Notes under the pieces: generated by a model
Told to the model about the DNA's origin: nothing
Database searches by the model: none
What the model saw: only the letters and a program-made list of their open reading frames with translations
NCBI GenBank assembly: GCA_003973375.1
Contig: QNYL01000130.1
Location: forward strand, 1 to 5,659
Reading direction: 5' to 3'
From: Flavobacteriia bacterium
GTDB taxonomy: Bacteria > Bacteroidota > Bacteroidia > Flavobacteriales > Flavobacteriaceae
Length of the DNA stretch: 5,659 nucleotides
Program-made: the position numbers and the translations under genes
Shown here: one piece after another, positions 1 through 5,252 of the stretch
Layout of the letters: the number at the start of each line of letters is the position of its first letter
Numbering within the stretch: position 1 is the stretch's first letter

Positions 1-315
1 GTGATGCCCGACAGCGGCGATGAAGAGCTGCTTGATATCTATGAGAACGATCTCCCTCCCCGCGTGTCCGCTTTTGGGCCCGACATCATCCTTGTTTCCG
101 CCGGGTACGACCTGCATGAGAGCGATCCTCTGGCCCAGCTGAATGTGACGACAGAGGGGATACGCAGGATCGTCCGCTCCATTCTGAAGAGTGCCGATGT
201 CCCTTTAATCTTCTTTCTTGAGGGCGGGTATGATGTGAACGCTCTGGGAGAGAATGTCAAAGCGACGATTGAGGAGGTAACCGGTTTTAATACCGGATTG
301 ATGAATCCGCTGTAG
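1..315 (+). CDS. Histone deacetylase superfamily protein (AcuC/class II-like), C-terminal fragment, broken at its 3' end
   Basis: This is the C-terminal part of a zinc-dependent deacetylase of the histone deacetylase/acetoin utilisation (AcuC) superfamily, which removes acyl groups from lysines or small amines. The reading frame is open at base 1, so the start lies outside the window; the GTG and ATG at 1-6 are internal codons. Visible family features are a GDEE stretch (residues 6-9), the strand and loop DIILVSAGYD with the third zinc-ligand Asp (D37) followed by SDPL, and LEGGYD carrying the catalytic-type Tyr (Y77). The His-His and Asp/His zinc-ligand motifs are upstream and missing. Homology is convincing to about residue 95 (VTG, base 285). 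The last nine codons (286-312) and the stop are antisense to the neighbouring peptidase gene, so the native C-terminus is absent. The segment has about 55% G+C, well above the rest of the window, and its codons differ from the other genes. It probably comes from another genome or a recent transfer. Confidence 0.85.
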   Translation: MMPDSGDEELLDIYENDLPPRVSAFGPDIILVSAGYDLHESDPLAQLNVTTEGIRRIVRSILKSADVPLIFFLEGGYDVNALGENVKATIEEVTGFNTGLMNPL

Positions 316-2204
316 GGAGCCGATTTAAATTTACTGTTTCTTTCGAGTACTTCTTTATGAATTTCAGGATCAACTTTTACACCGTAGGTTTCTACCAGTG
401 CCTTTCCTGCAGCATAATCGCCTTCTGATTTGATTCGCTGAATTTCCCGCAGCAGATCACCGAATAATTTTCGTAATTTTTTGTAATCCCTGATCACAAA
501 ATAGGTTTTACCGTCTTTTTTAACTTTTTCAATTACCTTATCTTTCTTGCCCTTTTCATAAGCCCATTTGGCAACAAGCTGACGGTTTCGCATATGTGCT
601 TCTTCAAGATCATCTCCCAGTTTTAAGCGTACCAGTTGGGTCATTAATCCATTTCTGATATAACTGTCGTAAGCAGCTTTTCCAACTCCTTCGGCATCGG
701 GAGAAATACCTATTTCTACCAGTTTTTCATCAGGAAGATAAAACAAACCCACCAGGTCGGCACGGGCCTCTTCAAGTGTTGAAGCGTAATTTTTTAAAGT
801 TTCCTTCGGCATGCCCACTCCCGGATTGATCTGCCCGCTGGCGTGTCCTACCACTTCGTGCAGGGCAGTATGCAGTTTATCGGCAATTTCACCGTATTTT
901 TCATCATTCTGAACTTCCTCTTCGTTGTAGGCAAATTCTTTTAAACGTTCGCTGCCGGAAGCATGGTTATATGCATCGATTATATTTCCAAGAGATACCG
1001 ATTTAGAACCGTGCTGTTCCCTGATCCAGTTGTTGTTGGGCAGATTTACTCCGATAGGTGTTGAAGGAGACGAATCTCCGGACTCCCCTGCAACTACAAC
1101 AGTTTTATAGGAAACCCCAACTACATTTTTCTTTTTATGTGCCTCCATTAAAGGAGAGTGATCTTCAAACCACTGTGCATTTTCAGCAACAACGGCCATT
1201 TTCTTCGACATTTCAAAATCTTTTAACTCCACAATAGCTTCATAACTTCCTTTGTAGCCTTTCGGATCATTGTACACCTCAATAAAGCCATGAATATAAT
1301 CTATATCCCCCTGAGTGGTTTTTGCCCAGACAATATTGTAATCATCCCATACTTTCAGGTCTCCGGTTTTATAATATTTGATCAGTAATTCGAGTCCTTT
1401 GGCCTGCTGGTCATTTTCAGCCACGGCTTTTGCTTTTTCTAGCCAGTAGATTATTTTATCGATGGCAGCTCCGTACATACCTCCGCTTTTCCATACTTTT
1501 TCTTTGATCACTCCGTTTTCCTTAACCAGTTTCGAATTCAACCCGATCTCTATCGGCATCTTTGGATCAACTTTGATCTTGCCGTAAAAGTTTTCAACAT
1601 CTTTGGTGGTCAGTTCAGGATCATAAAAATTCACAGCAGAACCTTTTACAAGATCTTTTGCAACATTCAGATTAACTTTTTTATTGTCTTTATCGTTGAA
1701 TATCACTTCATAAGCTTCGCCTTTAAGTTCAGTTCCGGTTCCTTTTAGCAAAGAATCAAAATAGGCTTTGCTAAATTCAGGCTTAAACTTATCGCTGGAA
1801 TAATGGTGGTGAATTCCGTTGGCAAACCATACTCTTTTAAGATAAGTTTCAAAATTTTTCCAGTCGGTTGTTGTCTTGTCCCCCGTGTATTTTTGATAAA
1901 TATTTTCCAGAGCACGTCTGATCTTTAAATTATGACGGTAATTCTGATCGTATGTAATATCCCTGCCTGCATAACCCGCCTGAGTAAGATAATACACATA
2001 TTTCTTTTGTTTTAAGCTAAGCTGATCAAATCCCGGTACACGATAACGCAGGATCTTGATATCGGCAAACTGTTCTGCCACATAATTAAAATCGGTTTTT
2101 GCTTCCTTTTTATAGGCAGTTTTCACCGGTTTTTTATCCGTTTTATTACAGGAAAATAACAAACTTCCTGCAAGAAATAATCCTAAAAAATATTTTATTT
2201 TCAT
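39..2204 (-). CDS. Dipeptidyl peptidase III (M49) lipoprotein, C-terminus replaced by a chimeric tail
   Basis: This is a zinc metallopeptidase that releases dipeptides from the N-terminus of short peptides. The ATG at 2204 opens a lipoprotein signal peptide: a Lys-containing start, a hydrophobic core, then LFSC with lipidated Cys19. The mature enzyme is therefore expected to be membrane-anchored in the envelope, unlike cytosolic eukaryotic DPP III. Family motifs in order are GFIEVYNDP (306-314, with the conserved Glu309 and Tyr311), GESGDSSPSTPIG (373-385), the zinc motif HEVVGH (H449, catalytic E450, H454) and EEARAD (478-483, third zinc ligand E479). The 25-residue spacing between H454 and E479 is short, as in Bacteroides DPP III, and unlike the longer human spacing. 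Authentic sequence ends near V642 (base 279). Residues from about 643 to 721 are antisense of the deacetylase gene and resemble no peptidase. By memory of the family length (about 675), roughly 35 native residues are lost. The genuine part is about 279-2204. The catalytic core is intact, so activity cannot be excluded. Confidence 0.92.
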   Translation of the reverse strand: MKIKYFLGLFLAGSLLFSCNKTDKKPVKTAYKKEAKTDFNYVAEQFADIKILRYRVPGFDQLSLKQKKYVYYLTQAGYAGRDITYDQNYRHNLKIRRALENIYQKYTGDKTTTDWKNFETYLKRVWFANGIHHHYSSDKFKPEFSKAYFDSLLKGTGTELKGEAYEVIFNDKDNKKVNLNVAKDLVKGSAVNFYDPELTTKDVENFYGKIKVDPKMPIEIGLNSKLVKENGVIKEKVWKSGGMYGAAIDKIIYWLEKAKAVAENDQQAKGLELLIKYYKTGDLKVWDDYNIVWAKTTQGDIDYIHGFIEVYNDPKGYKGSYEAIVELKDFEMSKKMAVVAENAQWFEDHSPLMEAHKKKNVVGVSYKTVVVAGESGDSSPSTPIGVNLPNNNWIREQHGSKSVSLGNIIDAYNHASGSERLKEFAYNEEEVQNDEKYGEIADKLHTALHEVVGHASGQINPGVGMPKETLKNYASTLEEARADLVGLFYLPDEKLVEIGISPDAEGVGKAAYDSYIRNGLMTQLVRLKLGDDLEEAHMRNRQLVAKWAYEKGKKDKVIEKVKKDGKTYFVIRDYKKLRKLFGDLLREIQRIKSEGDYAAGKALVETYGVKVDPEIHKEVLERNSKFKSAPYSGFINPVLKPVTSSIVALTFSPRAFTSYPPSRKKIKGTSALFRMERTILRIPSVVTFSWARGSLSCRSYPAETRMMSGPKADTRGGRSFS
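276..296. other. Chimeric junction between two truncated convergent genes
   Basis: Deacetylase homology (leftward, + strand) and DPP III homology (rightward, - strand) both stop within about ten bases here, at the codons for VTG (+, 277-285) and KPVT (-, 276-287). Base composition changes at the same place, from about 55% G+C to the AT-rich background. The point is rich in self-complementary sequence: GGTAACC at 276-282, ACCGGT at 280-285, and a small hairpin with CCGGT (281-285) and ACCGG (292-296) around a six-base loop. The exact breakpoint cannot be fixed without the parent sequences, because a few bases may be shared by both. Confidence 0.75.
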
Positions 2205-2223
2205 CGATAATTAATTTTGGTGT

Positions 2224-2242
2224 TTAAATGTAAAACATTTAA
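2224..2242. repeat. Short inverted repeat upstream of the DPP III gene
   Basis: TTAAATGT (2224-2231) and ACATTTAA (2235-2242) form perfect 8-base arms around AAA, 20-38 bases before the DPP III start codon. It could be an operator or a leader hairpin, but AT-rich sequence produces such repeats easily and no known motif is recognised. Confidence 0.35.
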
Positions 2243-2275
2243 TTTTTCATTCTGTAAATATACATAAACTCAGTC

Positions 2276-2334
2276 GAATTAAGAATTTTCAATCCTTTTG
2301 CATCCATCTCTTAATTCACATTAATTATTAATTC
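2276..2334. repeat. Repeated GAATTAA/TTAATTC motif in the divergent intergenic region
   Basis: GAATTAAGA (2276-2284) and TCTTAATTC (2309-2317) are perfect 9-base inverted copies separated by 24 bases, with centres 33 bases apart. A further TTAATTC lies at 2328-2334, directly before the -7 element of the gene at 2373. The arrangement between two divergent genes would suit a regulator binding site. The evidence is pattern only, and the AT-rich background weakens it. Confidence 0.35.
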
Positions 2335-2335
2335 T

Positions 2336-2343
2336 TATATTTG
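2336..2343 (+). promoter_or_regulatory. Bacteroidota-type -7 promoter element for the SRPBCC-GyrI gene
   Basis: TATATTTG matches TAnnTTTG exactly and ends 29 bases before the ATG at 2373, giving a leader of roughly 20-25 bases. The leader is A-rich (AAAACAATAATA before the start) with no Shine-Dalgarno sequence, as usual in this phylum. I see no clear -33 TTG at the expected distance. Confidence 0.5.
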
Positions 2344-2372
2344 ATTTAAAAATCAATTCAAAAACAATAATA

Positions 2373-3455
2373 ATGAAAGTTTTTAAATATATTTTTCTTC
2401 TGATCCTGATTCTGATCGTTATCGGATCCATTTATCTGGCAACCTTGGATGGAAGTTATGATGTTAAAAGAAGCAGACTGATCAAAGCCGAACCGGAGGT
2501 TGTTTTTAATGATCTTAACGATTTTAAGAACTGGAAAGAATGGGGGCCATGGTACGAGATGGATAGCAGTATAGTTGAGACTTATTCAGATAAAACAGTG
2601 GGAGAAGGGGCCAGTTATTCCTGGTCGGGTAAAAATGGTGATGGAATGATAAAAACCGTACATGTGGATAAACCCAAAAAAATTAAACAGGAGATCACTT
2701 TTAAAACGCCTTTTGGCGATATGAAATCTGAAATATACTGGAATCTTGAAAGGGTTAAGGAAGGAACAAATCTCACCTGGGGAATGAAAGGAGAAATGGG
2801 ATTTCTAACACGATGGATGGCTAAAAATATGGAAAAAAAAATAGGACCAATGGAAGAAAGAGGTCTGGAACTTTTTGATAAGAATCTTATGAAAAAGATC
2901 AAGGTTTACAGTATTGAAAGCAATGGAGTAGTAGATTACAGCGGAGGATATTATCTCTATGTTACAACCTCATGCAAAATTCCGGAAATAGGTTCAAAAT
3001 ATCCGTTACTTCTTTTAAAAATTTATGGTTTTAACAAGGCAAATAAAGTAAGAACCACCGGCGGACCATTTACTTTGTATCATAAATACGATGAGGAAAA
3101 CGGCACGGCTATGTTTTCAGTATGTTATCCCATAGCAGAAAAAATGATAACTCCTGAAGGAAGTGATGTGCTAACAGGATTTATGAAAAGCGGTACTTAT
3201 TATAAAACTACTTTAAAAGGAAGTTATGAGAATTCTGACAAAGCATGGAAGGCAGCTTTTGAGGGAGCAAAAAATCTGGAAGGATATACTATGGTAAAGG
3301 ATGGAGAGCCTTTTGAAGTATATGCGAACAATCCGCATGAGACGCCCAATCCGGCCGATCTGATTACCGAGATCTATATTCCGGTAAAAAAAGTTGTACT
3401 AAGCAAGGTGCAACCATCACCTTTTATTATTTCTGCTGATACGATAAGTGAATAA
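2373..3455 (+). CDS. Membrane-anchored SRPBCC (START-like) plus GyrI-like two-domain protein
   Basis: This protein has 360 residues with an N-terminal hydrophobic helix (about 6-24, an uncleaved anchor or signal anchor). It is followed by an SRPBCC/polyketide-cyclase-like domain (about 30-170) recognisable from VKRSRLIKAEPEVVFNDL and NWKEWGPW (53-60). A second domain (about 172-342) has the GyrI/AraC effector-binding look: GGPFTLYHKYDEENG, FSVCYPI and the closing strand ITEIYIPVKK. Both folds bind hydrophobic or small ligands in a cavity, so a ligand-binding role at the membrane is likely, but the ligand and partners are unknown. No DNA-binding domain is present, so it is not itself an AraC-type regulator. 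The ATG at 2373 is chosen because the hydrophobic helix starts there and a -7 element lies just upstream. It is divergent from the peptidase gene and ends at a terminator shared with tag. I recall the combination as common in Bacteroidota and usually annotated simply as SRPBCC family protein. Confidence 0.82.
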   Translation: MKVFKYIFLLILILIVIGSIYLATLDGSYDVKRSRLIKAEPEVVFNDLNDFKNWKEWGPWYEMDSSIVETYSDKTVGEGASYSWSGKNGDGMIKTVHVDKPKKIKQEITFKTPFGDMKSEIYWNLERVKEGTNLTWGMKGEMGFLTRWMAKNMEKKIGPMEERGLELFDKNLMKKIKVYSIESNGVVDYSGGYYLYVTTSCKIPEIGSKYPLLLLKIYGFNKANKVRTTGGPFTLYHKYDEENGTAMFSVCYPIAEKMITPEGSDVLTGFMKSGTYYKTTLKGSYENSDKAWKAAFEGAKNLEGYTMVKDGEPFEVYANNPHETPNPADLITEIYIPVKKVVLSKVQPSPFIISADTISE

Positions 3456-3470
3456 GAATTAAAAATCTAT

Positions 3471-3508
3471 AAAAAAGGGCTTTATTTTATGTAAAGCCCT
3501 GTTTTTTT
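3471..3508. terminator. Bidirectional intrinsic terminator between convergent genes
   Basis: AGGGCTTTA (3476-3484) and TAAAGCCCT (3492-3500) form a perfect 9-base stem with a 7-base loop. A T run at 3502-3508 follows it on the + strand, and the A run at 3471-3476 supplies the U tract on the - strand. It lies 20 bases after the stop of the SRPBCC-GyrI gene and touches the stop codon of tag, so it can end transcription from both sides. Confidence 0.9.
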
Positions 3509-4070
3509 AAACTTCTGAATACCTAAAACAATCTGTCACATGATCATTAACCATTCCGGTAGCCTGCATCTGGGCATAAATTATGGTGGAACCAACAAAT
3601 TTAAAACCTCTTTTTTTCATATCGGTTGAGATCTTATCGGAAAGTTCGGTCTTTGCCGGAATTTCCTTTAGAGTTTTCCAGTGATTTATAATGGGTTTAT
3701 GATTTACAAACGCCCAAATATATTTTGAAAATGAACTGAATTCTTCCTGAACTCTAATAAAAGCCCGGGCATTGCTTATGGCTGCTCTGATCTTGAGTTT
3801 GTTGCGGATGATTCCTGCATCTTTGATCAGCTCCTCAAATTTCCTTTCATCGTACCTTGCAATTTTTTTATAGTCAAAATTATCAAAAGCCTTTTTAAAA
3901 TTATTACGTTTCTTTAAAATTGTAATCCAGCTCAGGCCTGCCTGGAATGTTTCGAGGATAAGGAATTCAAAGAGTTTTCGATCGTCATAAACCGGTACAC
4001 CCCATTCTTTATCGTGATAGTCAATATATACCGGATCTTTTCCGCACCAGCTGCATCTTTTTTTATTCAT
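3507..4070 (-). CDS. tag: DNA-3-methyladenine glycosylase I
   Basis: This base-excision repair enzyme removes 3-methyladenine from alkylated DNA, leaving an abasic site. The product is 187 residues, the length I recall for E. coli Tag. All key residues are present with a constant offset of two from the E. coli numbering: zinc-snap ligands C6, H19, H177 and C181 (E. coli C4, H17, H175, C179), and base-pocket residues Y18, E40 and W48 (E. coli Y16, E38, W46). Recognisable blocks are CSWCGKDPVYIDYHDKEWGV, ETFQAGLSWITILKKR and MVNDHVTDCFRY. The ATG at 4070 is preferred. The frame could extend eight codons to a TTG at 4094, but that adds a basic stretch not found in the family. It is transcribed alone from a promoter near 4129-4136 and ends at the terminator shared with the convergent SRPBCC-GyrI gene. 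No ada or alkylation-response gene is adjacent. Confidence 0.96.
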   Translation of the reverse strand: MNKKRCSWCGKDPVYIDYHDKEWGVPVYDDRKLFEFLILETFQAGLSWITILKKRNNFKKAFDNFDYKKIARYDERKFEELIKDAGIIRNKLKIRAAISNARAFIRVQEEFSSFSKYIWAFVNHKPIINHWKTLKEIPAKTELSDKISTDMKKRGFKFVGSTIIYAQMQATGMVNDHVTDCFRYSEV

Positions 4071-4128
4071 GACTTTATTTGTTGTTTTTCTCAATACTCA
4101 AAACATATTACTCACTGATTTTCTAATA

Positions 4129-4136
4129 CAAAGTTA
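4129..4136 (-). promoter_or_regulatory. Bacteroidota-type -7 promoter element for tag
   Basis: On the - strand this reads TAACTTTG, an exact match to TAnnTTTG, 58 bases before the tag ATG. The predicted leader is about 50 bases, AT-rich and without a Shine-Dalgarno sequence. No convincing -33 TTG is seen upstream. Confidence 0.45.
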
Positions 4137-4205
4137 ATTTTTTTACTGTGTTTCAGTATTGAATTTAACTATCCCGGACTTTGCCACTTTATATTGGTAG
4201 AGAGG

Positions 4206-4237
4206 CCCCTCTTTAAACGCTATCACTAAGGAAGGGG
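4206..4237. other. Imperfect hairpin in the non-coding gap between the radical SAM gene and tag
   Basis: CCCCTCTTTA (4206-4215) pairs with TAAGGAAGGGG (4227-4237) to form ten pairs with one bulged A and one G-T wobble, around an 11-base loop. It lies 17-48 bases after the radical SAM stop codon on the - strand. No T tract follows on either strand, so it is not a standard intrinsic terminator; a 3' processing or attenuating structure is possible. The rest of 4071-4253 holds the tag promoter element and nothing else I recognise. Confidence 0.4.
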
Positions 4238-4253
4238 AATATAAATCCCGAAT

Positions 4254-5186
4254 TTATAAATTGTAATTTTTTCCCTGCCAAAGATCTTTTTCAATAAGTT
4301 TTTTATCGATTAGATCAACTATTTCAAAGTTCTTTAACCGGTTCCATTTTGGTGCGATCAACAGTCCCTGTGGAGCTTCACTGATAAAACGTTCTATCAC
4401 AATATCCGGTCGGAGATAAGTAATGAATTCAGTGATCAGGTCAATATAGGCTTCAGCAGTAAAAAGTTTGAAATCTTCCGGATTCTTTTTATACTGTACC
4501 GCCATGATCGAGTGTTTGACAATTTGCAGATGATGTAATTTCAAAGTACTGATCGGGAGTTTTGAAATTTTTTCGGCATGACCGAGAATATCATCTCTAC
4601 TCTCCCCCGGAAGGCCGATAATGAGGTGTGCTCCAAGTTCAAGTCCTTTATTTTCACTCATTTTATAGGCCTGAACCGTATCTTCAAAAGTATGGCAACG
4701 ATTTACTTTTAAAAGGGTTTTGTTTAAGGTGCTTTCCACACCAAATTCAAGAGAAATAAAATATTTTTTTGAGAGTTCCGATAAATAATCGATGATCTCT
4801 TCTGAGATGCAATCGGGACGCGTACCGATCACCAGCCCCACCACATCCTTAACGCTCAGAGCTTCCTCATACATCTGCTTTAAAGTGTTGAGATCTGAAT
4901 AAGTATTGGTATAAGCCTGAAAATAAGCAAGGTATTTAATTGTTTTTCCGTTTTTTGAAAAGAAATCAATTCCTTCTTTCAGTTGTTCGGTAATGTTCTT
5001 TTCCGGGCCGCAATAATCCGGATTAAAAGAGCTGTTGTTACAATAGGTACAACCGCCATAAGCTTTAGAGCCATCTCTGTTAGGACAGGTAAAACCAATA
5101 TCAATAGAGATCTTCTGAACCCTGTAGCCAAACATTTGTTTGATAAAGGCAGAGTAATTAAGATAGCGTTTTCCCGAAATGACCAT
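4254..5186 (-). CDS. TIGR01212-type radical SAM protein (YhcC/YtqA family)
   Basis: This is a 310-residue radical SAM enzyme of the family containing E. coli YhcC and Bacillus YtqA. The cluster-binding cysteines are C34, C46 and C49 (CX11CX2C) in GFTCPNRDGSKAYGGCTYC, with the longer Cys spacing shared with Elp3-like proteins. Other family blocks are YFQAYTNTY (88-96), GTRPDC (121-126), LEFGVES (146-152) and HLIIGLPGE (187-195), followed by KLHHLQIVK. The Firmicute relative YtqA (MnmL) has been linked genetically to making the tRNA wobble base mnm5s2U, together with the methylase MnmM (YtqB). A related role here is an inference, since no MnmM gene is adjacent. The ATG at 5186 gives the usual N-terminus, with RYLNYSAFIKQMFG leading into the cysteine motif. 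It is a single gene, divergent from the GreA-like gene across 66 bases. Confidence 0.92.
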   Translation of the reverse strand: MVISGKRYLNYSAFIKQMFGYRVQKISIDIGFTCPNRDGSKAYGGCTYCNNSSFNPDYCGPEKNITEQLKEGIDFFSKNGKTIKYLAYFQAYTNTYSDLNTLKQMYEEALSVKDVVGLVIGTRPDCISEEIIDYLSELSKKYFISLEFGVESTLNKTLLKVNRCHTFEDTVQAYKMSENKGLELGAHLIIGLPGESRDDILGHAEKISKLPISTLKLHHLQIVKHSIMAVQYKKNPEDFKLFTAEAYIDLITEFITYLRPDIVIERFISEAPQGLLIAPKWNRLKNFEIVDLIDKKLIEKDLWQGKNYNL

Positions 5187-5204
5187 AGTTTAATTTTATT
5201 TTGC

Positions 5205-5212
5205 CAAAAATA
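5205..5212 (-). promoter_or_regulatory. Possible -7 promoter element for the radical SAM gene
   Basis: On the - strand this reads TATTTTTG, matching TAnnTTTG, 18 bases before the ATG at 5186. The implied leader is short, around 10-12 bases. T-rich sequence gives such matches by chance, and no -33 element is evident. The divergent gap 5187-5252 must also carry the promoter of the + strand gene, for which I find no good match. Confidence 0.35.
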
Positions 5213-5252
5213 ACCAAATAAAAAGAGTTTGTTTTATTTTAGCTGATCTATT

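Noticed and set aside
1..2204. A natural deacetylase-peptidase composite or deliberately overlapping gene pair
   Set aside because: The two frames are on opposite strands, neither extension resembles a known domain, and both native C-termini are missing. A breakpoint explains this better than functional overlap.
2615..2902. Open frame on the - strand inside the SRPBCC-GyrI gene
   Set aside because: It lies wholly antisense to a well-supported gene, has no homology I recognise and no separate promoter.
4071..4094. Longer tag product starting at the TTG at 4094
   Set aside because: TTG is a poor start compared with the ATG at 4070. The ATG gives the family length and a constant offset from E. 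coli Tag residues.
4141..4253. tRNA or small RNA gene in the gap upstream of tag
   Set aside because: Apart from one hairpin I find no cloverleaf, T-loop consensus or terminator arrangement. CRISPR-like repeats are also absent throughout the window.
4240..4258. TATAAAT/ATTTATA inverted repeat as the radical SAM terminator
   Set aside because: The stem is seven A/T pairs overlapping the stop codon, with no T tract following on the - strand, so it would be too weak.
4983..5213. Open frame on the + strand inside the radical SAM gene
   Set aside because: It is antisense to the conserved cysteine-motif region, and its translation resembles no protein family.
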